Part shown: positions 1 to 8,293 of the stretch, in pieces
Position numbering within the stretch: position 1 is the stretch's first letter
Layout of the letters: each line of letters starts with the position of its first letter
DNA from: Actinacidiphila alni
GTDB taxonomy: Bacteria > Actinomycetota > Actinomycetes > Streptomycetales > Streptomycetaceae
Assembly (NCBI RefSeq): GCF_900112845.1
Contig: NZ_FONG01000024.1
Span: 1-64,000 of the forward strand
Direction of reading: 5' to 3'
Length of the DNA: 64,000 bases
Notes under the pieces: model-generated
What the model was told of the DNA's origin: nothing
What the model saw: only the letters and a program-made list of their open reading frames with translations
Database searches by the model: none
Made by a program: the position numbers and the translations under genes

Positions 1-1391
1 GCCATCTGGGTCTTGCTGTCGGCGGCCGAGGCGCGGGTGGCGTTGGAGGCGGTCTCGGTGGCCTTGGCGACCGCGGTCGCGGCGGCGGCGGACGCCTTGG
101 TGACCTGCGCGGCCTGCTGGCCGTAGAGCAGGCCGCGGCCGCGCGGCTGCCCGGCGTTGTCGGCGATGGCGTACGCGGCCTGCTGGGCGGTGTCGGCCTT
201 GGCGGCCTGCGCCCGCGCGTCCTGCGCGGCCCGCGACGCCACGAACAGCTCGCCCAGCGCCATCGCCTGCGCCTTGACGATATCCGCCTTCACTTTCGCA
301 AAGACACTCGCGTCTGGGTAGTCCAGACCGGCACTCTGCGGGGTCTGCTTCAGCCAGTAGGCCTGCCAGTCCGCCAGGCGACTGGCGATGATCGACTGCC
401 CCAGCGATTCGCCGAGGGCCTGGGTGGCGACCTGGAGGTCGGCGTTGGCGGCTGCCTCGGCGCCCAGGATGGTGTCGCGCTGCGTCTTCTGGCCGTTGAT
501 CTCGGCCTGCCACTCGGTGGAGGCGGTGACGAGTTCGGCGTCCAGCACATGGTGCGGGTCCGGTGGGTTCTCGGTGCTGCACGACGCGAACCGCGCCTTC
601 AGCGCCTCCACGTCCAGCCGGAACTCCATGGTGTCCGGGGCCGGCGCGGTGGTCGGGAAACCGCCGTTCTGCAGGAAGATCCGCGCGTCATCGGCGTACA
701 TCGGGTGCATGAACGTCATGTCGTCCAGCGCCCGCAGGTCGTCGTAGTCCCGCGACTCGTCGGTGTAGCGGGCCTTCGCGATCGCGTTGACCGCGTCCAC
801 CGACTCCTTACTCGCCAACGGCGTCTGATCGATATCGAAAAGGTCGCCGCCGGTCTGCCAGAACTGGTCGGCTATCCAACCCGACAGACCCGTAGCGTTG
901 AACGGATTCTGGGCGTCGGTGATCCAGCCGAAGGTAGTGGGGTTGTACGGCGGCGGCTCAATGACGTTGAGGGATTTCTCCCACTCTTTGTGACGGTCGT
1001 TGAGCTCATCGAGCTTCGCCAACGAACGACTCTTGTCGCTGGTGTATGCGCCGTCCAGCGGCGGCTTGACGTCATGGCTGAAATCGGTGTCGGCGGCGGC
1101 CAGCAGATCGGCGTCCGACCCATTGAAGCCGGTCCGGGCCACGGCCTTCAGGGCTTGTCCGCCCTTGCGCTGTACTGTCGTCAGCGTGCATTGCGCGGCG
1201 CGGATCTTGGCGGCGGCGTCCAGGTCGTAGTCACCGGTCGTGTCGGTGGCCACCGGCGCGGTATTGGCCGCGGCCACCGTGGCGGAACCCGCCATCAGGA
1301 CGGCCGTTGCCGTCGCCACCGCGGTCGCGGACAGCACCCGCGACCATCTCCCCCTGCGGCGCGGGCCGCGGGCCAGGTCAGAAGAACGCAT
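1..1391 (-). CDS. large secreted Ala-rich protein, N-terminal part (partial)
   Basis: Only the first roughly 463 residues are in the window; the frame is still open at base 1, so the stop lies outside. The protein starts with a basic segment (RGPRRRGRWSR) and an Ala/Val-rich hydrophobic stretch ending near VAAA, a Sec-type signal peptide. A globular-looking Asp/Tyr/Pro-rich domain follows (about residues 45-300). After that comes an Ala-rich helical region with coiled-coil character. This layout resembles long secreted Streptomyces proteins of the polymorphic-toxin type, but the C-terminal domain that would settle the function is outside. The ATG at 1391 lies inside the end of the upstream FG-GAP gene (14-base overlap), so the two are probably translationally coupled and secreted together. 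Confidence 0.7.
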   Translation of the reverse strand, partial: MRSSDLARGPRRRGRWSRVLSATAVATATAVLMAGSATVAAANTAPVATDTTGDYDLDAAAKIRAAQCTLTTVQRKGGQALKAVARTGFNGSDADLLAAADTDFSHDVKPPLDGAYTSDKSRSLAKLDELNDRHKEWEKSLNVIEPPPYNPTTFGWITDAQNPFNATGLSGWIADQFWQTGGDLFDIDQTPLASKESVDAVNAIAKARYTDESRDYDDLRALDDMTFMHPMYADDARIFLQNGGFPTTAPAPDTMEFRLDVEALKARFASCSTENPPDPHHVLDAELVTASTEWQAEINGQKTQRDTILGAEAAANADLQVATQALGESLGQSIIASRLADWQAYWLKQTPQSAGLDYPDASVFAKVKADIVKAQAMALGELFVASRAAQDARAQAAKADTAQQAAYAIADNAGQPRGRGLLYGQQAAQVTKASAAAATAVAKATETASNATRASAADSKTQM

Positions 1392-2337
1392 TGAACCCCG
1401 CCCATCCGCTCGTGCCGATCTGCACCCGCGCCGCGAACGGCGCCGACGCCTTGCCCGTGCCCTTGAACAGCCACAGCGCGCCCGCGCTGTCCGAGGCGAT
1501 CAGATCCGGCTTGCCGTCCCCGTCGTTGTCACCGGTGGACACCAGCGTCTTGTACGCGTTCCAGCCCGTGCCCACTGTGACCCGGGTGCCGAGGATCGCG
1601 TTGGCCGTCACACTGCCCGTGCCCGGGTACAGGTAGAGCGTCCCCGCCGGCGTACGCGCCAGCAGATCGTTCTTCCCGTCCCCGGTGTAATCGCCGTAAC
1701 CCGCCAGCACATCCATACCGCTCCAGCCCGTACCCGCCTGGACGCGGGTGAGGAAGGTGCCGTCGGTCTTGCCCTGGTAGAGCCACAGGGCGCCCGCGGT
1801 GTCCCGCGCAATGACGTCGGGCTGGGCGGCGCCGCCCATGTTCCCGGGGGACATCAGCAGATTGAACTGGTCCCAGCCGGTGCCGATGAGCTTGGTCTCG
1901 GTGCCGCGCTCGGCGGTGTAGTAGAGCGCGTTGTTCATCCGGAGGTAGAGATCCTGCGCGCCGCCGTTGCCGGAGAGCGGCATCCGGAACAGGGCGGTCG
2001 CGGTGGAGTATCCGGTGCCCAGGTCGGCATACGGCTGGAAGCCGCCGGTGCCCTTGGGCTCGTACGCGCGCAGCTGTCCCGAGGTGGTGCGGGCGAACAG
2101 CGGCAGCATCGGCGCGGAGCCGGCCACCGTACGGACGTCGGCGCCGCCGGCCGCGCCATGGGACCTGAACGGGGCGGCCGGGGCGGACGCGTCGGACGAC
2201 GCGCTCGACGCGGCGGAATGGTCCGCGTGCGCGCTCGGCGCGATCACGGCGGCGAGCGCGGCCAGTGCCGCGGCCGCCGACCAGCCCGCGGTCCGCAGCG
2301 CCACCCGGCGCACGGACCGTCTGAGAGTGAAGCTCAT
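1378..2337 (-). CDS. secreted FG-GAP/VCBS repeat protein
   Basis: A 319-residue protein with a signal peptide: basic start (MSFTLRRSVRRVALRT), hydrophobic Ala-rich core and a cleavage-like AHA site. The mature part carries repeated beta-propeller-like blades with calcium-loop motifs (DYTGDGKNDLL, DNDGDGKPDLI) and recurring ALWLYQG / TLYLYPG / ALWLFKG strands, as in FG-GAP repeats that form integrin-like propellers. It is probably exported and calcium-binding; the ligand is unknown. I chose the ATG at 2337 because it directly precedes the signal peptide; an upstream in-frame start would add an unlikely Cys/His-rich extension. Its stop overlaps the start of the next, larger secreted gene, and both lie downstream of a perfect 20-base palindrome. 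Confidence 0.82.
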   Translation of the reverse strand: MSFTLRRSVRRVALRTAGWSAAAALAALAAVIAPSAHADHSAASSASSDASAPAAPFRSHGAAGGADVRTVAGSAPMLPLFARTTSGQLRAYEPKGTGGFQPYADLGTGYSTATALFRMPLSGNGGAQDLYLRMNNALYYTAERGTETKLIGTGWDQFNLLMSPGNMGGAAQPDVIARDTAGALWLYQGKTDGTFLTRVQAGTGWSGMDVLAGYGDYTGDGKNDLLARTPAGTLYLYPGTGSVTANAILGTRVTVGTGWNAYKTLVSTGDNDGDGKPDLIASDSAGALWLFKGTGKASAPFAARVQIGTSGWAGFNAFF

Positions 2338-2517
2338 CTGCGAGGAACCCCCACACACAACGCACTTGTGCGCGCACGCGTGAAGGCATGCCAAACCGTC
2401 CTGCTATCCCCCCACGGATGGCACACGCCCGTCCGGTGGACGGGCACAGTGACTATAGGTCGGCAGTGGGTTTCCTGTGAAGATCCACAACGCGGGGGAC
2501 ACCGCGCTGACCTGGAA

Positions 2518-2537
2518 CGTTCGGGTATACCCGAACG
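2518..2537. promoter_or_regulatory. perfect 20-base palindrome, candidate operator
   Basis: CGTTCGGGTATACCCGAACG is identical to its reverse complement over 20 bases. It sits in the 227-base gap between the stop of the small membrane gene (2565) and the start of the secreted FG-GAP gene (2337). It has no loop and no T-tract, so a dimeric regulator site is more likely than a terminator. The regulator is unknown. Confidence 0.5.
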
Positions 2538-2564
2538 ACCGGCCGGGGCGGGTCGAGCGGTGGG

Positions 2565-2741
2565 TCAGTGGTCCTCGCCGGTGGCCTGGCGGGCGGCCTC
2601 GGCGCGGGCGAAGGCGGCGTCCACGGCCGCGTCCTCCTTGGCCTTGTTGGCCCCGCCCTGGTTCTTGATGATCGTCACGATGACGGCGATGAAGAGGATC
2701 GCCATCACCAGCGGCGGCACGATCGCGGATACGTAGTCCAT
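2565..2741 (-). CDS. small single-span membrane protein
   Basis: A 58-residue protein. The N-terminal half is one hydrophobic helix (MDYVSAIVPPLVMAILFIAV, then IVTII). The rest is a charged, Ala/Glu/Lys-rich helical tail ending TGEDH. The ATG at 2741 gives the natural beginning of the hydrophobic helix; a longer reading upstream is low-complexity and not protein-like. It is divergent from the membrane gene at 2868. It looks like a conserved short actinobacterial membrane protein, with no function that can be assigned from sequence. Confidence 0.72.
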   Translation of the reverse strand: MDYVSAIVPPLVMAILFIAVIVTIIKNQGGANKAKEDAAVDAAFARAEAARQATGEDH

Positions 2742-2867
2742 GCCGTCCAGCGTAGCCACGGCCCCGGCGGCCCCCGCGCCGGGGCATGGCCGGCGGCCGG
2801 CCGGGGTAGGTCCGGGGCCGGCCGGGGACAGGACCGGGAGGGCGCGGGCGAGGGAAGGGCGGCGTCG

Positions 2868-3695
2868 ATGGCGGCGCGGGGCGAGGCGGGGATCGGTGAG
2901 TTCCTTGACGGGCTGTCGCCGCGGACCGTGGGGGTGCTGGCCGAGGCGGGCTTCGAGATGGGGCTGCTGCGGCACCTGGGCAGGACCGACGAGGGCGCCC
3001 GCCAGGTGCGGCACATCGTCGGGCAGTTCGGCCGGGTGCCCTGGTGGCACCGCGCCGCGCACCGGATACGGCGGGGCTTCGGCGCGCTCGCGGCGGGCGC
3101 GGGGACACCGGCCGGGACCGGGCGGGTGGCCGCGTACTGGTCGGCCGCGCTGCTCTGCGCGGTCCTCGGCCTGGCGGCCACGCTCACCGCGTCCGTCCTG
3201 GTCGCGCGGGTGCTGGGGCTCGCGGTGGCGGGGGCGGTGTGGATCGTGCTGGTCGTGCTGCTGCTGATGGCGCCCGGCACCCGGGGCCGGGAGGCCGCCG
3301 TCCTGGTGGCGCTCGGCGCGTCCGCGGTGCTGCTGTTCACCGCGTTCCTGAACGCGCCGGAGTGGTATCTCGCCGCCCGCGGCCGTCAGGTCACCGCCAC
3401 CGTCGTCGCGCCGCTGCGCGGCTGGTCGCACGGCAGCCCCGCCACCTACTGCCGGGTGCGGCTGCCCGGCGGCGCGGTGCGCCGGGTGGACCGCAACGAC
3501 CGGACCTGCGCCTCGGAGGAGGGCAGGTCCGTGACCGTCGTCTACGACCCGGGCGGCCGGCTCGACCCGGTGCTCGGCGACAGGGCGTCGCTGGGCCGGA
3601 TCAGCCGCCCGATCGCGGCCGGCGCGGGTTTCGTGCTGTTCGGTACGGCGACGGCCGCGGTCCTGGCCACCGGCCGCCGCGGTCGCGGACGCTGA
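2868..3695 (+). CDS. conserved membrane protein with DUF3592-like outer domain
   Basis: A 275-residue protein. Residues about 1-80 are a soluble Gly/Arg-rich region. Three hydrophobic spans follow (around 88-110, 112-135 and 140-165). Next comes a small beta-rich extracytoplasmic domain (RQVTATVVAPLRGW, TYCRVRLPGG, SVTVVYDPGG) and a last membrane helix. The strand pattern around VTATV and VYDP recalls DUF3592-type proteins, though I am not certain of this. The ATG at 2868 is preceded at a normal distance by a purine-rich AGGGAAGGG ribosome-binding site. Function unknown. Confidence 0.65.
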   Translation: MAARGEAGIGEFLDGLSPRTVGVLAEAGFEMGLLRHLGRTDEGARQVRHIVGQFGRVPWWHRAAHRIRRGFGALAAGAGTPAGTGRVAAYWSAALLCAVLGLAATLTASVLVARVLGLAVAGAVWIVLVVLLLMAPGTRGREAAVLVALGASAVLLFTAFLNAPEWYLAARGRQVTATVVAPLRGWSHGSPATYCRVRLPGGAVRRVDRNDRTCASEEGRSVTVVYDPGGRLDPVLGDRASLGRISRPIAAGAGFVLFGTATAAVLATGRRGRGR

Positions 3696-3865
3696 GGGCG
3701 TCGGACGATACGGGCGGGCGGCGGCGTCCGGGGTCGGGCAGAACGGGCCGCGGGGCCAGCCGTCAGGCCGAGCGGGCCGCCGGTCCGAACGGCCTCGGGG
3801 CCCTCGGGGCCGCAGGGCCGCCGGTCCGCCGGACCGCAGGGCCGAATCGCCCCTCGGGCCGGCTG

Positions 3866-4525
3866 TCAGGCTGAGCGGGCCTCGCCGGGGGGCTTGGGGG
3901 CGGCGGGCTTGCGGTGCGGGGGCCAGATCTCGGCGGGCGTCGGCGGGCGCTTGGGGGCGGCGGGCGCGGGAGAGCCGGGACCCGCGGGGGACGCGGGCGC
4001 GGGCGACGGAGCCGGGGCCGGCTTCTTCTCGGCCGGCTCGGCGGCGGCCGATTCCGCTGCGGTACGGGCGCCCGGCAGCGTGAGCAGGCGGCGCGACGTG
4101 GTCATATGGGCCTCCAGACGGAGTCGTACGTCGTTCTCTGCGAGGATTTCGCAGCGGCGCAGCAATGCCGTACGCCTGCGGTGCTCCGGGCTCGCGCACG
4201 GCAGGGCGCGCAGGCCGCGCAGCGCGGCCAGGTCGTCGGCGCCGGGGACGTAGCCGGTGGCGAGCGCGGCGGTGAGGCGTTCCAGATAGCCGCCCGCGGC
4301 GCCGGGCAGCGCCTGCCGGTACCGGCCCAGCTCGTCCAGCAGGAACGACCGCAGCCGGCCGGCCTCGGCGGCCGCCTCGTCGACGGCGTCCACCAGCCGG
4401 AGGTACTCCCGCACGTGCTCGGCCGGGCGCGGGGCGAACCCGGAGTCTGCGGCGGCCTGGCCCGAGTAGAGGGCTTCCGCCAGGGCGCGGCGCAGCACGC
4501 GCAGTTCGTCCGCGCTGAACGCCAT
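3866..4525 (-). CDS. conserved actinobacterial hypothetical protein, Ala/Pro-rich tail
   Basis: A 219-residue protein. The first ~150 residues form a helical domain (MAFSADELRVLRRALAEAL, an HVREYLRLVDAVDEAAAEA helix, LRALPCASPEHRRRTALLRRC). The last ~70 residues are a Pro/Ala/Lys-rich disordered tail. The ATG at 4525 has GAGG about six bases upstream; an earlier in-frame ATG would add a Pro/His/Gly peptide. It lies downstream of coaX in the same direction, but a strong stem-loop and an AT-rich patch (AAAGATTAGTCTTT at 4561-4574, with inverted arms) separate them, so it probably has its own promoter. No function can be assigned. Confidence 0.7.
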   Translation of the reverse strand: MAFSADELRVLRRALAEALYSGQAAADSGFAPRPAEHVREYLRLVDAVDEAAAEAGRLRSFLLDELGRYRQALPGAAGGYLERLTAALATGYVPGADDLAALRGLRALPCASPEHRRRTALLRRCEILAENDVRLRLEAHMTTSRRLLTLPGARTAAESAAAEPAEKKPAPAPSPAPASPAGPGSPAPAAPKRPPTPAEIWPPHRKPAAPKPPGEARSA

Positions 4526-4602
4526 GCCGCCTCGGTTTCCGTGTGGCGTGGGCATAGCGAAAGATTAGTCTTTAACCGGACAAATCACCCGTAACCGCGT
4601 AC

Positions 4603-4633
4603 TCCCGGGTGCGTCGCGCCCGCACCCGGGAGA
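4603..4633 (-). terminator. terminator-like stem-loop after coaX
   Basis: A perfect 12-base inverted repeat (CTCCCGGGTGCG / CGCACCCGGGAG) with a seven-base loop lies 14 bases past the coaX stop. There is no long T-run, which is usual in high-GC actinomycetes. Confidence 0.65.
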
Positions 4634-4646
4634 TCGACGCGAAGCC

Positions 4647-5441
4647 CTACGACGTCTGCACGTTCCGCTCGTAGACCAGCCGCAGCCCGATCAGCGTCAG
4701 CCACGGCTCGTGCTCGTCGATGATCGACGCCTCGCCCAGCACCAGCGGCGCCAGGCCGCCGGTGGCGATCACGGTCACGTCGTCCGGGTCGTCGGCCAGC
4801 TCGCGGGCCATCCGCTCGGCGATCCCGTCGGCCTGGCCGGCGAAACCGTAGAGGATGCCCGACTGCATCGCCTCGATGGTGTTCTTGCCGATGACGCTGC
4901 GCGGCCGGGCCAGCTCGATCTTGCGCAGCTGCGCGCCGCGCACCCCGAGCGCGTCCACCGAGATCTCGATGCCGGGCGCGATCGCCCCGCCCAGGTACTC
5001 CCCGCGCGCCGACACCGCGTCGAAGGTGGTCGCCGTGCCGAAGTCCACGACGATGCACGGGCCGCCGTAGAGATGCACGGCGGCAAGGGAGTTGATGATC
5101 CGGTCGGAGCCGACCTCCTTGGGGTGGTCGACCAGGATCGGCACCCCCGTCTTGACGCCCGGCTCGACCAGGATCGACGGGACGTCGCCGTAGTAGCGGC
5201 GGGTCACCTCGCGCAGCTCGTGCAGCACCGACGGCACCGTCGAGCAGATCGCGATGCCGTCGATGCCGTCGCCCAGGTCGCCGAGGAGCGGATGCATGCC
5301 CATCAGACCCTGGAGCAGCACCGCCAGTTCGTCGGCGGTACGGCGCGGGTCGGTGGAGATCCGCCAGTGCTCGACGATCTCCTCCCCGTCGAACAGCCCG
5401 AGGACGGTGTGGGTGTTGCCGACGTCAATGGTGAGCAGCAT
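4647..5441 (-). CDS. coaX: type III pantothenate kinase
   Basis: Catalyses ATP-dependent phosphorylation of pantothenate, the first step of coenzyme A synthesis, in the cytoplasm. The 264-residue length matches the family. Family motifs are present: DVGNTHTVLGLFD at residue 6 (phosphate-binding), GSDRIIN at 111, the substrate/metal motif DFGTATTFD at 133, and GGAIAPGI at 151. It is the last gene of the panC-nadB-nadC-coaX run, 12 bases after nadC, and a stem-loop follows. Having panC and coaX in one unit places pantothenate synthesis and its activation under shared control. Confidence 0.95.
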   Translation of the reverse strand: MLLTIDVGNTHTVLGLFDGEEIVEHWRISTDPRRTADELAVLLQGLMGMHPLLGDLGDGIDGIAICSTVPSVLHELREVTRRYYGDVPSILVEPGVKTGVPILVDHPKEVGSDRIINSLAAVHLYGGPCIVVDFGTATTFDAVSARGEYLGGAIAPGIEISVDALGVRGAQLRKIELARPRSVIGKNTIEAMQSGILYGFAGQADGIAERMARELADDPDDVTVIATGGLAPLVLGEASIIDEHEPWLTLIGLRLVYERNVQTS

Positions 5442-5453
5442 CGCCCGCTACCC

Positions 5454-6485
5454 CTACGCTTCCGCTCGCAGATCCAGGCCGATGTCCAGGATCGGGGAGG
5501 AGTGGGTGAGCCCGCCCACCGACAGAAAGTCCACGCCGGTCTCGGCGTAGGCGCGGGCGCTGTCCAGGGTGAGCCGGCCCGAGGACTCCAGGATCGCGCG
5601 CCCGGCGACCAGCGCGACGGCCTCCGCGGTCTCCTCGGGCGTGAAGTTGTCCAGCAGGATCAGGTCGGCGCCCGCGTCCAGCACCTCGCGGACCTGGTGC
5701 ATCGTGTCGACCTCGACCTCGATCGCCAGGTCCGGGAATTCGTCGCGGACCAGCTTGAACGCCTGCGCGACACCGCCCGCCGCGACCACGTGGTTGTCCT
5801 TGACCAGAGCCGCGTCCGACAGCGACATCCGGTGGTTGACGCCGCCGCCGCAGCGCACCGCGTACTTCTCCAGCATCCGCAGGCCCGGCGTCGTCTTGCG
5901 GGTGTCGCGGACCTTGGCCTTCGTGCCCTCCAGCACGTCGGCCCAGGCGCGGGTGGCGGTCGCGATGCCGGACAGCCGGCACAGCAGATTGAGCGCGCTG
6001 CGCTCGGCGGTCAGCAGGTCGCGGGTGCGGGTGCGTACGGTGAGCAGCTTCTGCCCGGCCGCGACCCGGTCGCCGTCCTCCACGTGCCGCTCGACCTCGA
6101 ACTCGTCGGTGCACACCACCGACAGCACCGCCTCGGTGACCCGCAGGCCCGCGACGGTGCCCGCCTCGCGGGCGGTGAAGTCACCGGTGGAGAAGGCGTC
6201 CTCGGGCACGGTCGCCACCGTGGTGACGTCCACGCCCTGGTCGAGATCCTCCTCGATCGCCAGGTGCGCGACGTCCTCGACCTGGATCGGGTCGAGGCCC
6301 GCGTCCATCAGCAGCTGCGCCAGGTCCGGGTCGAGCCCGCACTCCAGCGGGTCGAGGCCGTACGCGTCGTCGTGTCCGTCGCCGCAGCCGCAGCCGTCAC
6401 CGCAGCCGCCGCCCGCGGTCTCGCTCGGCGGGCCGATCTGCGGCAGCGGGAGGGCGACGGGCCCGGGGCGGTCGGGGGTGCTCAC
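5454..6485 (-). CDS. nadC: nicotinate-nucleotide pyrophosphorylase (carboxylating) with Cys-rich N-terminus
   Basis: Converts quinolinate and PRPP to nicotinate mononucleotide in de novo NAD synthesis. The catalytic core is clear: TRKTTPGLR, CGGGVNHR, KDNHV, EVEVDT and SVGGLTHS. At 343 residues it is longer than the usual ~280-300, because of an N-terminal extension containing a Gly/Cys/Asp/His cluster (GGGCGDGCGCGDGHDD, residues 25-40) before the conserved DPDLAQLL helix. The cluster could bind a metal; that is inference. The ATG overlaps the nadB stop by four bases (ATGA). Confidence 0.94.
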   Translation of the reverse strand: MSTPDRPGPVALPLPQIGPPSETAGGGCGDGCGCGDGHDDAYGLDPLECGLDPDLAQLLMDAGLDPIQVEDVAHLAIEEDLDQGVDVTTVATVPEDAFSTGDFTAREAGTVAGLRVTEAVLSVVCTDEFEVERHVEDGDRVAAGQKLLTVRTRTRDLLTAERSALNLLCRLSGIATATRAWADVLEGTKAKVRDTRKTTPGLRMLEKYAVRCGGGVNHRMSLSDAALVKDNHVVAAGGVAQAFKLVRDEFPDLAIEVEVDTMHQVREVLDAGADLILLDNFTPEETAEAVALVAGRAILESSGRLTLDSARAYAETGVDFLSVGGLTHSSPILDIGLDLRAEA

Positions 6486-8293
6486 AAGGACTCCTTCGGG
6501 ACGGCGTGCGAGGCGGTGCGGTCGGGCGCGGGACCGTGCGACGCGGGACCGTACGGCGCCGCCCCATCATCCACGATCGGGGCGGTGTCCCGGTCCCCGC
6601 CCCGGGTCGGGGGGAAGTCCGCGCTCTCGGTGGTGCGGACCTCCAGGGTGCGGTGCGGGGTCAGCCGGACCACCAGATGCCGGCCCCACCGCTGGTCGTC
6701 GCGGTCGGGCCGGTCCTCGCGCCAGTGGCAGCCGCGGGTCTCCTCGCGGCGCCGGGCGGCGGCCACCAGCACCCGGGCGACCAGCGCGAGGTTGGTCGCC
6801 TCCCAGGTCTCCACGCACGGCTCCGCGGTCTTGCCGTCCCGGTCGTACGCCTCGACGGACGCGGTGCGCAGCCGTTCCAGCGCGCCCGCGGCCGTCGCCA
6901 GGCTCTCGGCGCTGCGCAGCACGCCCGCGCCCGCCGTCATGATCCGCTGCACCTCGTAGCGCGCCTCGGACGCCAGCAGCGGGGCGGGCGCGGGCTCGGG
7001 GATCACCGGCTCGCCCGGGGCCGCCGGTTCCGCGGCGATGTCGGCGGCGATCCGCTCGGCGAAGACCAGGCCCTCAAGCAGCGAGTTGGAGGCGAGGCGG
7101 TTGGCGCCGTGCACGCCGGTGCAGGCGACCTCACCGCACGCGTACAGGCCCGGCACGGTCGTACGGCCGCGCAGGTCGGTACGGACGCCGCCGGAGGCGT
7201 AGTGCGCGGCGGGCGCGACCGGGACGGGCTGCGTCACCGGGTCGATGCCGTGCGCCCGGCAGGCGGCCAGGATCGTGGGGAAGCGGCGCTCCCACATGGC
7301 GGCGCCGAAGTGCCGGCCGTCCAGGAACATGTGCTCGGTGCCGGTCTCCTGCATCCGCCGGGTGATCGCCTTGGCGACGATGTCGCGCGGCGCCAGCTCG
7401 GCCAGTTCGTGCCGGCCGACCATGAAGCGGACCCCGTCGGCGTCCACCAGATGCGCGCCCTCGCCGCGGACGGCCTCCGACACCAGCGGCTGCTGGCCCT
7501 CGGCGTCCGGGCCCAGCCACAGCACGGTGGGGTGGAACTGCACGAATTCCAGGTCGCTGACCTCGGCCCCGGCGCGCAGCGCCAGGGCCACGCCGTCGCC
7601 GGTGGACACGTGCGGATTGGTGGTCGCGGAGAACACCTGGCCCATGCCGCCGGTGGCCAGCACCACCGCCCGGGCGCGTACGGCGCCGACGCCGTCGCGC
7701 CGGCCCTCGCCCATCACATGCAGCGTGACGCCCGCGGCACGGCCCTCGGCGTCCGTCAGCAGGTCGAGCACCAGGGCGTTCTCGACGAACTCGATACGGG
7801 CCGCCCTGACCGCCTCGATCAGGGCGCGGGAGACCTCGGCGCCGGTCGCGTCGCCGCCGGCGTGCACGATGCGGTTGCGGTGGTGGCCGCCCTCGCGGCC
7901 CAGCAGGATCTCGCCGCTGTCCTCGTCGGCGTCGAAATGCGCGCCGGTCGTGATCAGCCGGCGCACCGCGCCCGGACCCTCGGTGACCAGGGCCCGTACG
8001 GCCGGCTCGTCGCACAGGCCCGCGCCCGCGACCAGGGTGTCGGCCAGGTGCTGCTCGGGGGTGTCGCCCTCGCCGAGGGCGGCGGCTATGCCGCCCTGCG
8101 CCCAGCGCGTGGAGCCGTCGTCGAGCTGCGCCTTGGTCACCACGGTGACCTTCGCGCCCGCGGCGGCGCAGCGCAGCGCCACGGTCAGCCCGGCGACGCC
8201 GGAACCGACCACGACCACGTCGGAGGTCAGCGTCCAGCCGGGCGCGGGGGCGTACAGGCGCGGACCGCTGCCCGTACCTCGGTTTCCGTTCAT
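6482..8293 (-). CDS. nadB: L-aspartate oxidase
   Basis: FAD enzyme that oxidises L-aspartate to iminoaspartate, the first step to quinolinate. The FAD-binding Rossmann motif (VVVGSGVAGLTVALR) is at the N-terminus, followed by RWAQGGIAA, GGHHRNRIVHAGGDATG and the C-terminal HGANRLASNSLLEGLVF motif of the succinate dehydrogenase/NadB flavoprotein family. At 603 residues it is longer than the usual ~540, the excess being a low-complexity tail with repeated GPA/RTASH. No quinolinate synthase (nadA) is visible in the window. Its start and stop both overlap neighbours by four bases, showing tight operon coupling. Confidence 0.94.
   Translation of the reverse strand: MNGNRGTGSGPRLYAPAPGWTLTSDVVVVGSGVAGLTVALRCAAAGAKVTVVTKAQLDDGSTRWAQGGIAAALGEGDTPEQHLADTLVAGAGLCDEPAVRALVTEGPGAVRRLITTGAHFDADEDSGEILLGREGGHHRNRIVHAGGDATGAEVSRALIEAVRAARIEFVENALVLDLLTDAEGRAAGVTLHVMGEGRRDGVGAVRARAVVLATGGMGQVFSATTNPHVSTGDGVALALRAGAEVSDLEFVQFHPTVLWLGPDAEGQQPLVSEAVRGEGAHLVDADGVRFMVGRHELAELAPRDIVAKAITRRMQETGTEHMFLDGRHFGAAMWERRFPTILAACRAHGIDPVTQPVPVAPAAHYASGGVRTDLRGRTTVPGLYACGEVACTGVHGANRLASNSLLEGLVFAERIAADIAAEPAAPGEPVIPEPAPAPLLASEARYEVQRIMTAGAGVLRSAESLATAAGALERLRTASVEAYDRDGKTAEPCVETWEATNLALVARVLVAAARRREETRGCHWREDRPDRDDQRWGRHLVVRLTPHRTLEVRTTESADFPPTRGGDRDTAPIVDDGAAPYGPASHGPAPDRTASHAVPKESL

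Noticed and set aside
4710..6959. A very long open frame on the plus strand
   Set aside because: It lies opposite coaX, nadC and the end of nadB, which have clear motifs. Its translation is low-complexity Arg/Gly/His text typical of the antisense of high-GC genes.
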